Assembly (NCBI GenBank): GCA_033558025.1 | Contig: JAUCEF010000017.1 | Coordinates: 1,674,001 to 1,738,000, forward strand | DNA: 64,000 bases | Reading direction: 5' to 3' | Origin: Phytophthora sp. 'mugwort' | Lineage: Eukaryota > Oomycota > Peronosporomycetes > Peronosporales > Peronosporaceae | Shown: one piece after another, positions 10,960 to 21,734 of the stretch | Position numbering within the stretch: position 1 is the stretch's first letter | Layout of the letters: each line of letters begins with the position of its first letter | Translations under genes and position numbers: made by a program | The notes under the pieces: model-generated | Told to the model about the DNA's origin: nothing | Database searches by the model: none | Seen by the model: the letters and a program-made list of their open reading frames with translations, nothing else

Positions 10960-12190
10960 GATGGCTGAACAAAAGCGCGGGCGGTCTATCCTAGCCGCGC
11001 ACCCGCGTATCCCCTGGAGATCGTTATCGTGATCTGCTCGCGAGCGACGAAACCTTTGCTCCAGCCTGCGTCGCAAAAGTGGAAGCAAGATGCCGACGCC
11101 GGGTGACAGGCATATGGCGGTTGAGTGGATGGATAGACAGGTAACTTGTTCCTGGTGACACGATCACGAGATTGGGCATAACAAAACTTCCAGTGCGGTG
11201 CGATGAAGAATCAGTGATTGGCTACAATACGGCGTATATGACAGCGAAAAGCGCATTTAATACCCCTCCAATTCCAACAGCTTTCTGATTTGGTTTGGTG
11301 GTGAATCTCCATAGATTATGTTATTATAATTCTTGCTGAAGACGGATGCCAGCCACACAACTGCGTCATCCACAAGTCACGTGAGGGATTCGACATCGGT
11401 AGCCCTTCTTGAGGTCATGTGTAGAACTCGAAAAGCCATATGAGAAAACACAGATGAAAAAGATTTACATTTCCGAAATTCGTTGAGGTATTTTGCTTGT
11501 CAGGTTTGAGAGTTAATGCCTGCTCGTCGGTCGACAGCTTCTATCACTTCCGGTGGAAGCTCGTCAAGGTGACGCTTTACCATTTACAAGAGCATATTTT
11601 AATATTTTAATATAATAAAAAATATTTACTACGGATATTTTAAGAATATGTTCTTGTTTTACAAGATGTTTCTCGAGTTGGGACTTTTTAAAACCCGAAA
11701 TCTTGCATTTGGGCTGAAACCTGTTGCGGCGCTGCCAGTCATCCGCCACGATTCAGCAAACGGTAGGTCTCTGCTGGCCTAAGCTTTGGAGCTGTAACAC
11801 ATCGCAGCGTCGCTCTCGCAAATTGTGAGGACAAAACGCGGCGGAAAAAAGAAAGCACGACTGGTTGCAGTCTGCTGTGCAGGATGGGAAAATGTCAACA
11901 TGTGTATGAGCTGAAAACTTTTGTCAGAAGCTGTTAATATGCGTCAGTTTGTGTAGACCACTTTCGCAGGTATTGACGTACGTGTGTATGGGGGTAAATC
12001 CCGTCATAGTGTGTATGTTTCAGTGGAAACAGAGTCGCTAAGTGCGCACCGAAATGATTGGATAAAGGGAACTCCCTAGCGGGTTATGACCCAAACACGT
12101 CAAAACCCGGTGTTCTGGGGTTTCTACCCGTCGGAGCGTACCGGTTTCCTGAACTTTGGCATGTCAGTGACGGACATTCCGACTGAGGGA
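10960..12190. other. Intergenic, no recognised gene
   Basis: This holds the promoter side of the second thioesterase and then AT-rich DNA with only short frames. At about 12075-12130 there is a compact stretch rich in GGGTT/AACCC-type repeats (for example CAAAACCCGGTGTTCTGGGGTTT). It precedes the MULE fragment and could be part of that element's terminal region, but I cannot show this. Confidence 0.4.
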
Positions 12191-12195
12191 CAGCT

Positions 12196-12496
12196 ATGAA
12201 CGGCGAAGTCGATGGTATTGGAGAGATCAGCGACTCTAGCGACTCGGCGTCTCTTCGGGTATGCATGGTTTTCGAGACTGCAACGCTTGCCTTGCACGCT
12301 GTCCAAGACTGCGCACATGCTCAAGGACGAGCTGTCAAGATCAAGCCGTGAAGTGGTATGCACTGCTTTATCGGATGACTGCAACTTCGGGGTTCGAGTG
12401 TACCGGAAGCGTCGTGCAGACAAGCCTTACGGACCTTGGTATATTTCTTCAATCGAAGATGAGCACGTGAACTGCGTCTCTAGTGCCAATCCTACT
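12196..12496 (+). pseudogene. MULE N-terminal (zinc-finger domain) fragment, truncated
   Basis: Plus-strand translation resembles the N-terminus of oomycete Mutator-like transposases, which carry a FAR1/WRKY-GCM1-like zinc-binding domain. An acidic start (MNGEVDGIGEISDSSDS) is followed by AVQDCAHAQGRAVKIKP. After a stop and frame change come CNFGVRVYRKRRADK, GPWYISSI and EHVNCVSSANPT. The similarity ends exactly where the gypsy LTR begins at 12497, so the rest has been cut off. The missing part is not found on the far side of the gypsy element at 20614, suggesting a rearrangement rather than a simple insertion. Confidence 0.6.
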
Positions 12497-12862
12497 TGTG
12501 ACGGGACACACAACACCTTGCGCACAGGAAGTCTGACTTCTGGAGAGTATACAAACTCTCACTGAACGGCAGCTCACTAGTCCGTGGCCTGATGGACTGT
12601 TATCAAAATTAGGTAGATTTAGGACTGGACATATTTATAGGTGACCCCTTTTAATTCGTCTACATACTAACTATTAGACACCTATAAAGCTCCTAGATGG
12701 TATCCTATTGAGTGGCTCTGGGGTCTTTGTACCATATCTGTGTTACCTATTCATGACGTCATTACCGTCGACGTCATAGTGATGTTTAGCTCCATCACTT
12801 AGTGTACTTGGGTAGAAATGCTTTGAAGAGTGACTTAGCTATCTTCATGTAACCCCGTTACA
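12497..12862 (-). repeat. 3' LTR of the gypsy element
   Basis: About 366 bp. In coding orientation it begins TGTAACGGGG and ends GTCACA, a classic TG...CA pair with a short terminal inverted repeat. It is clearly homologous to 20250-20613, with roughly 30 differences by eye including small gaps (about 90 percent identity), indicating an old insertion. A TATA-like ATATTTATAGGTG segment on the plus strand is shared by both copies. Confidence 0.9.
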
Positions 12863-12874
12863 TCCTCCCTCACT
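12863..12874 (-). promoter_or_regulatory. Polypurine tract of the gypsy element
   Basis: Directly inside the 3' LTR the minus strand reads AGTGAGGGAGGA, followed at once by the LTR start TGTAAC. This purine run is where plus-strand DNA synthesis is primed in LTR retrotransposons, and it confirms both the LTR boundary and the minus orientation. Confidence 0.7.
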
Positions 12875-13049
12875 TAGGTTCGGTGTACCGACCATCCAGG
12901 GCGGGTGAAAGGAAATCGCCGCCTTTCATTCTCCAAGTTTAATTACATCGACTCGCTGCGGTTGGTTTCCGCAGCCGGCTCAGTTCCTTTTGATCCCGAG
13001 CACTTCCGCGTGCTCTTCTTTTTCTTCGGCTTCCACGTCAGCCTTAAGC

Positions 13050-15072
13050 ATGACCAAGACTCGGTCTGGCAGCGGTGCTAAAGCGCCTGCCAAGCCTGTT
13101 GCTTCCAAGCAGCAGGCTAAGAGCTCTACGCCGTCCGGCAAAGCTCTGCCGCTAACGGATTCACCAAGGTGACATCCAAGGGGACCCCCAAGGCACCTGA
13201 ACCGCCTGAGGAGAACCCTGAGCTCCTCGTGGACTATGAGGGGGACTCGGGCGAGTCTCCCAGCTCCTGGGGCGATCACGAAATCCCGCTCGTCAAGGGG
13301 TCTGACGGCGGCCCGAGTTAGTCGGACTCGCTTGGGTCCCGTACCCAACTGTCTAACCATAACGGCGACGATGGCGACGCGCCGAAGACGCCCGGCGTCA
13401 GGGGAGCTCGCGCTCACCCAAGGAGGACGAAGAGAAATCTCGTTCTCCGGTCAAGAACTTGACGCTCGCTGAGGCAGCTGCCCGCGTCAAGGCTGCTAAG
13501 GCTGCATCAGCCTCGGAAGTCAACCGTAAGCGGCGAGCTGCTTCCAGTTTTCCGATCCGTGAAGGGTATGGAACCCTTTACGCTCACGAACAAGGGCCTC
13601 TTCAGTTCTTCTTCCGACGAAGAGGAAGAGGGACAAATCGGCCGATGAGATCTCCAACGATCTCGACGAGCAGCCATCGGAGTACCAGGCTGCTCGCCAT
13701 AAGGGAGTGCGGGCCCCGGCGACTTGGTCGCCTGTGAAGTACTCTTCACCTGTTCGTGGAGGACCGCCTTACGCTCCCGGGTACTTCCCTCCTGAGGAGT
13801 CCCACGGAGCCGACACCTACATGGGTCAGCTCCAGCCGCCTCGTGTGCTCCTCGGCGAACGCTCTTCTAAGGGCGCGTATGAGCACCACCTGGTGACCAA
13901 GCAGCCCTAGTTTCAATAGAACTTGTATCCTGCTAGGTGCGTACTCCTTGCGCCACACCATATTCCTCTTAAAGCGTTCATGAGCCAGCGAAAGAAGCCA
14001 GAGTTCCGGCTAAGACTTCGACCTGTGTGGGGCTATCCAGCCGTGATGCCCCCACCCTGTGACTCTTTCCAAGAGGCCGAGGTCGTCTTTTGGAAGTGGG
14101 CAGCTACACGCTAATCACAAAGACGACTCGAGGTTCTCCGGCAGGATCTCACCCTGGAGGTCATCCTTGACCTCCGAGATCTGCGAATTGAGTTTGCCCA
14201 TGTGGTAGGCAAACGGCAGCTCTCTCGAGTACTGCAGAAGCATTCCGCTTCTAGTGCTCATGATGAGCGCGGGTATGGTCTTGGCACTACGACCACACCC
14301 CGTTCGGGCAAGAAAGCCCGAATTACTTACGAAGCCACCGCCGATTCTGTTCCCAGATCGCGACAGCCTTCGGGCAGTCAGCCTGGAGCCGTTCGTACGG
14401 CTCCCAGGAGCACTTAGCTTCCGAGTACCCCCTCCACTTCATGTGGAGCTGGCGCTTCCCGTGAACGCGCCGCTCCTAGAGCACACGCTCCACGTGGTAG
14501 TGGGTCTCCCCATAACGGTCGGGAGAGACGGTGGTGCCCTCGAACGAGTACGAGTATGAGGCGCCGCCCCTCCGGTCCGGTTCAGGATTCTGATCTGGTG
14601 TGCCGCCTTCGGCTCCACCTCGGGTCGTTGAAGACACCGCTCTTCGTAGTCGAGCCTTGCGCTTGAGATTGCGCTTGGAGTTGGTGAGGGCGGGGCTGCT
14701 GCCGCCCAGGCCGGGAGTTTGGGGTCCTTGGGCCGATTCGTGACGACATGAATCGTGTGGCCGATGACTTGTCGGCCCTTGAAGGACGTGTCGACCGTCG
14801 TATGAATGAGGTGGACGAGATTTTCCAACGTCTGGATGCCTTTTGGGCGTCCATGGACCGAGTCCAACGGGAGTTGTCTCGTTCGGGACCTCCTGCGGCC
14901 TGTGGCCGAGGCGAGAGCGCCTCCTGCGTACTCCCAGTCGTATCATTATGGTTCATACTCGGCGTATGCAGCTGGATTCCTTCGTATGAAGCCCCTTCCG
15001 CGGCCCCGCAAGGGACCTGGGCTTCTGGCTCTGGTCGCGCTCAGAGAGAAGAGTCGCAGCCTCGCTTTGTAG
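13050..15072 (+). pseudogene. Antisense ORF region of the gypsy element, unknown function
   Basis: Coding-like sequence on the strand opposite gag-pol, starting at an ATG at 13050 close to the 3' LTR and ending at a stop near 15072, where pol ends from the other side. It is broken by several stops and frame changes. The visible order is: a basic start (MTKTRSGSGAKAPAKP); an acidic part (EPPEENPELLVDYEGDSGESP); an Ala/Lys helix (LTLAEAAARVKAAKAAS); an acidic Ser/Glu part (LFSSSSDEEEE); a Pro/Tyr-rich part at about 13700-13900 (WSPVKYSSPVRGGPPYAPGY); a charged part (RRLEVLRQDLTLEVILDLRD); and a coiled coil at 14748-14880 (RVADDLSALEGRVDRRMNEV, then DEIFQRL). I recognise no family. It resembles structural Gag-like or accessory proteins in composition only. 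It could be an accessory gene driven from the LTR in antisense. Confidence 0.55.
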
Positions 15073-15079
15073 AGCTGAG

Positions 15080-18000
15080 GCCTGTGAGCCTTGCGGATCA
15101 TGGTACCGCTTCAGACGGTCCACATAGAACGTCGGGTGGGTCGTTCATCGACTTAGGCAGGTCAATGGTATATGCCGCACCATGCTGGCTAGGACCGCGA
15201 AGGGTCCAGTGAAGCGGTGCTTCAGCTTGTTGCTCCCAACGGAACTTACCGTGGCGAGTGGCAGGTTCCTAGTGTCTAGTAGGACTAAATCCCCAACATT
15301 AAACACGTTTAAGTTCCTCTTCCATTCTTCTCAGAGTACTCCTTTGTTTGTTCTGTGCCGCTGCCATGACATCACGAACACGGCTGATTACGTTCAACCT
15401 GGTTGTAATAAAAGACTCCATTTGTTTCCGCAAGGAAACCGGTCTCATGTCCGAGACCGGGAGGAAAGCGCTTTCCGAGCCTCTCCCCCACTTGGAACTG
15501 AAGACGGAGGTGCCGCCTCGCAAAGTAAGTGGCACCCATGGATGGCGTAAGCCATTCAGATAGAACGGGTATACCCGTTCAATGCGTGAACCTCATTGTT
15601 GAGTGCAAATTCAACTACTGGCAGGCGTTCTGACCAGGTGCGAGGAACCTCCGCACAGACACTACGTACTGTGTCCTCAAGCACTCGGTTACACGCTCCG
15701 TCTGTCCATCCGTCTGAGGATGATCGGCAGTGGACATGTGCAGCCTTGTTCCAAGTAGTTGGAACAGCGTTCACCAGAACGCAGCGGTAAACCGCGGGTC
15801 ACGATCCGAGACAATTCTCTCCGGCAGACAATGATGGCGGAAAACGCCATCCAGGAACAGCTTCGCAGCCTGCTCCCCGGTCGCTGTGTCTTTGACCGGA
15901 GCAAGACGCACCATCTTGATCAGACGGCACACGAACACCAAGATGCCGGCGTTCCCGTGGCCTTCGGCTGGAAGTCTGAAGATGAAATCCAGGCTCATCG
16001 ACTTCCAGCAGTCCGCTAAACGGGCAGGCTCTGCAAGGGAGCCGAGGCGTGCCCGGCGGGTTTCACCCGCTGACATGTTTCACATGTCTTCACGTACCGT
16101 GCGACCACTTGTACATGTGGGCCCACCAAAAGTACTGAGAGAACGATTGGAAGGTCTTCTCGCGGCCCAAGTGACCGCTGGACGGCGCATCGTGCGCCTC
16201 TGTAGGATGTCAAACCTGAGATCCTCGTTGCTTGGAACGACTACCCGAGAGGTTTCGTGGGTTCCACTCGATAGTAGAGCAGGCCGTCGGCCCACTCGTA
16301 TCGATGGAGCTGGGCTCTCTGACGTGGCGTGAACCACTCGGCCTTGGATTCCTTGCCAGCAGCCAGGAAACGCATCAAAGGTGGTCTTCGTCGCCCCGAT
16401 ACGCCATGCGTATCTGATCATATAGATCGGTCGTGGCGCGACTTATGTTCGTCAACGCATCGGCAAACACGTTGAGCTTGCCAGGCTTGTACTCGACGCG
16501 GAAGTTATATTCCGCGAAGAAGGACAGCCATCTCGCCATCTGTTGAGACAAATGGGGCGAATTCGTCGTCGTCTGTAAGGGTGCGTGATCTGTGTAGAAC
16601 ACAAAGGCTGAGAGCCCAGAAGGTGCACCCGGAACTTGACAAGAGCGTACTTCATGGCAAGCAGCTCCTTGTCATGAACGGGGTAGTTCCGTTCGGCAGC
16701 CTTGAGCTGCCTGGACTGAAACGAGATCGCTCGTATACGTCCGGCAGCATCGTTCTGCAGCAATTCACATCCGAAGACATAATCGGATGCATCGCAGACG
16801 ACGCCGAGGCCTCGTCTCGCCCGGCAGTGCCAGGACAGACGCCTTCTGAAGGCATGCCTTGACATTGTCAAAGGCTTCCTGGTGCTCACGCCCCCAGTGC
16901 CAGTCGGTATACTTGTCCAGAAGGTTCAACAAGGTCTAGCCTACCCGCATACCTTTCGCTGTACTTATGGAGGTAGTTGGACAAGCCCAGCCACTTCCTC
17001 GGATCCTTCCGGGTCCTAGGCTTTGGCCAAGCCGAAATGGCCTTGACCTTCTCCTAGTCGGCTCGAACGCCGACGTTGCTAACGAAGCAACCGAGAACTT
17101 TGGTCTCTTGCGTCGCGAAGACGCACTTATCGATGTTGGCATAGAGCTTGTTCGCTCTCATGATCTCCAACACGCGACGGAGGTGCTCCAAATGCACCTC
17201 CATAGCCGTCTTGCCTCCCTCGGCACGGCTATGGACGAAGGTGTCGTCGAAGTACGACTGTGCGTACGCATGCAGTGGTCTAAACAACTGCGTGACCAGG
17301 CGATTGAACATCGCCGGTGCATTAGACAGGCCCTGTGGCATCACCAGCCACTCCCAGAGCATACCGCTCGGGGTGCTCACTGCGGTGAGCGGGATGTCGC
17401 TCTCGCGCATCAGGATCTGTAGTATCCGTCCACCAGATCCAGGGCGCTGTATAACTCGCACCCGGCCATGTTGTTTAACAACACATGCTTTCGCGAGATG
17501 GGTGTCTCGGCCGGCACCGTTGCGCTATTCAGCTTAATAAAAGCATGAACCAGACGCCACTTTCCGTTCGGCTTTCGAACGCAGAAGGTTGGCGTCGAGT
17601 GCGGGGATTTCGATTCCCGAACCATGCCTGCCTTGGCCTTTGCGGCGAAGAAGGCATTAATGTCCTCGCACTGCTCTCGAGACAGTGGCCGTTGTCTTGT
17701 GACACAGTACTTTGTGCCCGGCACGAGATCAATCTCGTGCCTGATCCCACGATCCGGTGGGAGTTGAGACGGTGGATCCTTGGACGCCACATCCTCGAAC
17801 TCCTTCATCAGGGGATACACTGGATCCTTTGGATTCTTGAGAATCTCAGAATCCAAGTGCGAGGCATGCTGGGAGGAGAATGCCTCGAGGACGCCCTCGT
17901 CCACGACCGAGAAGGAATTCAATTCCTCTGGTGCTTTAACAGTGCCACCTCCGCGATTTTTCCTGCCTTCAGGTCGGCCAGGAAATCTGTCGGCGTCAAC

Positions 18001-19330
18001 GCTTCGAGGTTCAGGAGCTCTCACAACTCTGGCAGCGGCTCTAGCTGGATGCCGCCTGCCTTGACCCGATGACCGTTCTCGCCGTCGAGGATGTGATAGC
18101 ACCCTTCGACTGGCCGCGTCGGAAGAACTGGGGCCCTGGCTCCGAATCGCTTGAAGCGAATTCAGTCTGAAATGACTTCAGACTAGACTTAGGGTGTCGA
18201 TTATGTCGTCGACGGGACGTGGTATTTCGTACCCACGTCTGTGGACGTCTCATTGACGACGTCCAAAGCCTCTAGGGCTTCGTGTGGAACATGCTTACCC
18301 ACACAAGAAGTGCTTTCTGCACCTTCCCCACCAGTTTCTGTCTGAGTGACTCGGTGTGGAACATGGTTATCACACAGGAAGTGCCTCGCGCGTCTTCCTC
18401 GCCAGTTTCAGTCTAGGTGACTCGGTGTGAACATTAGTTACCCACCCTGATCGGTGACGCCTGGCACCGCCACTCCTGAAGCCTTGGCCACCGGTCTAGA
18501 TTCCGGCAGGGTCGAGGGATATCCTGTACGGACTGCTGCACTCGACCAGGCGCAGCTTCTGCTGCCACCTTCTAGGGCTGCCACCTTCTAGGGAGTCGCT
18601 CAATACGTCGGCGGCTCCCAAAACCAAAAATTCACTGGATGCTCTTGCATCCCGGCGCCCCTTTCGGACGCCCCAGTTCCTGGCAGAGGTGGGAACATGA
18701 CCCACCAATGCTCTGCCAGTAACTGCGGGCCGGCTGGCCCCGATGGCTTTGTTTCGCCAATCTATTCATGGCCCATGTTTGTCGAGCCAGGGCATGCCCA
18801 GAATCAAGTCATAAATACTTGTCCATCTCTAGGACAGTAAACTGATCCATGCTGTCGACGTCCTCGAACTTCACAGCTAGATCCACATGGATTTTGGGAA
18901 CGACAATCACCGTTCCGCCGGCCAGTTGTACCGACATGTCCCGTTGCCTTTGCTTTATTGTAAAATATCGGCCAACTTATTGCTGTTCTCCGCAACAGTC
19001 TGGCGGCGTGCGAAGTTCTTTGACGCCCCGAAACCTATCAAGACTCGAAAGGGATGGGTATATCCCAGTACACTTACGTGTACTACTAGCAGCCCAACGC
19101 TGCCCTTCTTCGATTCGATAGTGCAAAGCCTCTCAGGGACTAAGTCTCCATGGTGTGCGACACCCGCGCACCGCTCATGAAGACTTAGATCTTCCCTAGT
19201 AGGGCGCCTCGCTCCTACTGATGTCCTGCGTTTCCCTGCCCGTGGGGTTGCCGCTTTACCAGGGACCCTTGAGCGCGATGGGCTTTGGAGGGAAACGTCC
19301 CCCCGCAGGACAGGCACGTACCATAGCTTA
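15080..19330 (-). pseudogene. Gypsy pol: protease, RT, RNase H, integrase (broken)
   Basis: Pieces in several minus frames give a complete Ty3/gypsy pol. In the protease (about 19060-19000), FRVLIGFGASKNFARR has Gly-Phe-Gly where Asp-Ser-Gly is needed, so the active site is lost. The RT (about 17900-16950) has FCVRKPNGKWRLVHAFIKLN, SALDLVDGYY, MPQGLSNAPAMFNR and the catalytic YFDD at about 17254-17243. The RNase H (about 16890-16450) includes FQSRQLKAAERNYPVHDKEL and the TDHAPL strand. The integrase has a CETC zinc pair near 16080, SLDFIFRLP (first Asp, about 15990), VSDRDPRFTAAFW (second Asp, about 15800) and VNRVLEDTVR (Glu, about 15690). A tether tail follows to about 15080. Stops and frameshifts throughout rule out a working enzyme. 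Confidence 0.88.
18282..18443. repeat. Tandem 72-bp repeat inside gypsy, between protease and RT
   Basis: Two imperfect copies of about 72 bp (18282-18353 and 18354-18424) plus a partial third (18425-18443). Each starts GTGTGGAACATG or GTGTGAACAT and runs to GTGACTCG. It lies in the spacer between protease and RT and probably arose by replication slippage. Confidence 0.75.
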
Positions 19331-19369
19331 CCACAGGTATAGCAGCGAATATCATGCTACTCAGTGAGC

Positions 19370-20205
19370 TCAAGTTCCATGAGAACTGGCCCGCTCGGGG
19401 CCCCGCGACTTGGTGTCGCTGCCCTTGGCCACATCGCCGCCGGCATGCGCGCCTGGCGGTGGCTGTACCCCTCTTGTAGGGCGCCTTGGATCGCCTCTTC
19501 CAGAATATTGGCCTGCACCCGAAATAGCTGGATGCGGGCCGGGCCTACTCTTAGGCCGTCCATGAACACCGTCACTTGATGTGTTCATGGAGGGGTTTCC
19601 CACGAGGGATGCGGTGAGCTCCCGCATCTCCTGGATGTACTCGTGCAGCTCCTGTCTTCCCTGTTCACATGATACGAAGCGTGACCGCTGGCGGTACGCA
19701 TGGTTCGCCGGGCGGAACGCGGCTCTAAGCTGTTCACACCGCTGAGCCCAGGATGCGAGGCATCCAGGCGTTGTCGCTTCGCGCGTATACGCCCAACTCT
19801 TAGCACGCCCGCTAAGGTTGTTGAGGGCGAAAGCCACTCGGGGGTGCTCCGAAGAGATGAGAGCCGCATCCATTGCGATCTCTACCTCTCGTACCCAGAA
19901 GTGATGATTTTCACCTTCCTTCCCTTCAAAATATGGGTTTACCTTCAGCCTCAGCGGCTTGGGTAGACCAGTTTCGGCTCTGCGGCCGGAACTTGCAGGT
20001 TGCTCCAAACATGTTCGATGAGCCCCCGCTCATACATGTCGAACGCGGCCACGCGTTCGACCTGCTCAGCTTGCGTTGACGACGCCAAGCTTTGCAAGGC
20101 ATCCATTCCAAATATGCCAGTCACCTTACGAACGGACTCGAACTGTGAGTCGTTCAGATGAGGAAACTCATTCCGGTCCATGTTGCTAGGACCCAGAGGT
20201 TTCAA
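19370..20205 (-). pseudogene. Gypsy gag (decayed)
   Basis: Gag of the 12.5-20.6 kb element, beginning some 45 bases inside the 5' LTR, probably at MDRNEFPHLNDSQF (about 20181). The first frame (to 19951) reads FESVRKVTGIFGMDALQSLA. A second frame from 20008 carries the typical Gag core: LRLKVNPYFEGKEGENHHFW, then AFALNNLSGRAKSWA, CLASWAQRCEQLRAAF and GRQELHEYIQEMRELTASLV. This is the capsid-like region that assembles the particle. At least one frameshift separates the parts. A zinc knuckle is not evident. Confidence 0.8.
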
Positions 20206-20249
20206 GTAGTAACCCGCGTAGGTGTGGATTGACTACTAGTACTACCAAG

Positions 20250-20613
20250 TGTGACGGAGCACACAACACCTTGCGCACAGGAAGTCTGACTTCCGGAGAG
20301 TATACAAACTCTCACGGAACGGCAGTTCATTACCTGGCCTGTGGGACTGTTGCCAACATTAGGTAGATTTAAGACTGAATATATTTATAGGTGACCCCTT
20401 TTAATGCGTCTACATACTAACTATTAGACACCTATAAAGTTTCCTAGATGGTATCCTATTGAGTGGCTCTGAGGTCTTTGTGCCATATCTGTGTTACCTG
20501 TTCATGACGTCATTACCGTCGACGTCATAGTGATGTTTAGCTCCATCACTTAGTGTACTTGGGTAGACCTGCTCTGAAGAGTGACTTGGCTCTCTTCATG
20601 TAACCTTGTTTTA
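20250..20613 (-). repeat. 5' LTR of the gypsy element
   Basis: About 364 bp, homologous to 12497-12862. Its outer end (CTTGTTTTA on the plus strand) has diverged from the other LTR's CCCGTTACA, so the exact terminus is uncertain. The shared TATA-like segment and GTCGACGTCATAGTGATG block are conserved between the two LTRs. Confidence 0.88.
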
Positions 20614-21730
20614 GTCACGCTGTCGACTTTCAGTATTGGGGGCTACCGTTTGGGCACGATATACCATACATCATCGACTTCATCATCATCTCTAGAATCA
20701 ATCAATGAGACCACCTCAAGCACAAATCGTTCCTAATATGTTCGTCGCTAGCGATGTGATTCTGTTCGGACTCAGCATACTCGTCACTGTCTTCTCTAAA
20801 AAACAATGTCACTTCCCTGCTCGATACACAGCTTCCTTCTTGTGAATCGGGAGCTCGTCTGCTATGCTCGGCATGCATGGAGATCAGAGCAGGCTCGTCG
20901 CCCGGTATTGCCGATGTAAGATCAGGTAGGTCCACCGCGCTGCAAAGCTCACCCACCTCCTTGCGAGCTTCGATTGCTGTCTTGGCCACTCGCAAGATCT
21001 TCGGCCCTATGTACTGCACCCCCTTCGTTAGTGATCCAAAGTTTCAGAACGGCGTGGCCTTCATCGCACAAGAGCGGTATACTCTGGCCGAGTCTCGGAC
21101 AGGGGCATAGCGGGACATGTACCGCTTCAGGCGAGACTTTGGTCGATAGCCGACCTTGGTGCGACGGGCAGCGTGCGAACGGCGCTCGTGTCCGAGTACA
21201 GAGGCACCGCCTCCTTCACTGACACTCGGGTCATTGCAAGCTCTCCCTCAGTCGCTGTAGTGACCTATGCTGCTCCAGCCTGCTAGAGGCGTGACTCCAC
21301 GACTCGATCCGCACCGTTGAACACCGGCATTCGAGCAGGGGTACCGGTTATTACCTAAACCTGTGTCAGTATGTGTGTGAAACAAACGTTGGCAGACTTC
21401 TGCCCCGCTGTCTCTCTCGCACCGCTTTTGGCGAACGTCTCCTCAGCTCATACACGTGTTGACATTTTCCCGTGCAGGATCGTGACCCGGTCTGACCGGG
21501 CCTAAACGGCGTCGGTATGTCACGCCTTGTGTGATATCGCTCGCAAAGTCACGCTGCCTTGGTGGAGTAGACACCGGATGGACGTGGGCGCCAACAAAGC
21601 TTTGCACGTGCAGCAACTCAAGACAGAATTTACAAACGAATTTCCCCGCACCCCACCCCACCACCACACACACGACTCGAGTCGATCGTAAGGACGCTGC
21701 ACATTCGCGCTTACCTGGTATGTCCGCTGT
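20614..21730. other. Intergenic with an unrecognised ORF remnant
   Basis: Apart from the minus-strand frame described separately (20702-21260), I see only short frames here. The sequence beyond 20614 does not continue the MULE reading interrupted at 12497. Confidence 0.45.
20702..21260 (-). pseudogene. Unrecognised coding remnant with one in-frame stop
   Basis: On the minus strand from about 21260 a consistent frame reads GHERRSHAARRTKVGYRPK, KRYMSRYAPVRDSARVYRSC and AMKATPF, then a TGA near 21051. It continues in the same frame as NFGSLTKGVQYIGPKILRV, AKTAIEARKEVGEL and an acidic tail to 20702. A single TGG-to-TGA change would explain the stop, but that is inference. The basic first half and acidic second half do not match a family I know; a transposon-encoded protein is possible. 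Confidence 0.4.
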
Positions 21731-21734
21731 GACG

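Larger units (their letters stand above)
12497..20613 (-). mobile_element. Full-length but decayed Ty3/gypsy LTR retrotransposon
   Basis: This 8.1-kb element has direct LTRs at both ends (12497-12862 and 20250-20613), coding on the minus strand. The domain order read from 20.2 kb down to 15.1 kb is gag, protease, reverse transcriptase, RNase H, integrase, the Ty3/gypsy order. A purine-rich tract next to the left LTR (RC of 12863-12874, AGTGAGGGAGGA) is the expected polypurine primer and fixes the orientation. A TGG directly inside the right LTR fits the start of a tRNA primer-binding site. Many stops and frameshifts mean it is dead. About 2.2 kb between integrase and the 3' LTR is unusual because its coding content runs on the opposite strand. 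No matching target duplication was seen. Confidence 0.92.

Noticed and set aside
14439..14956. Overlapping minus-strand frames opposite the gypsy antisense ORF
   Set aside because: They show no retroelement motifs, while the plus strand there gives a clear coiled coil; treated as shadows.
18282..18443. CRISPR-like array
   Set aside because: Only two and a quarter head-to-tail copies with no unique spacers, inside a eukaryotic retrotransposon; this is a simple tandem repeat.
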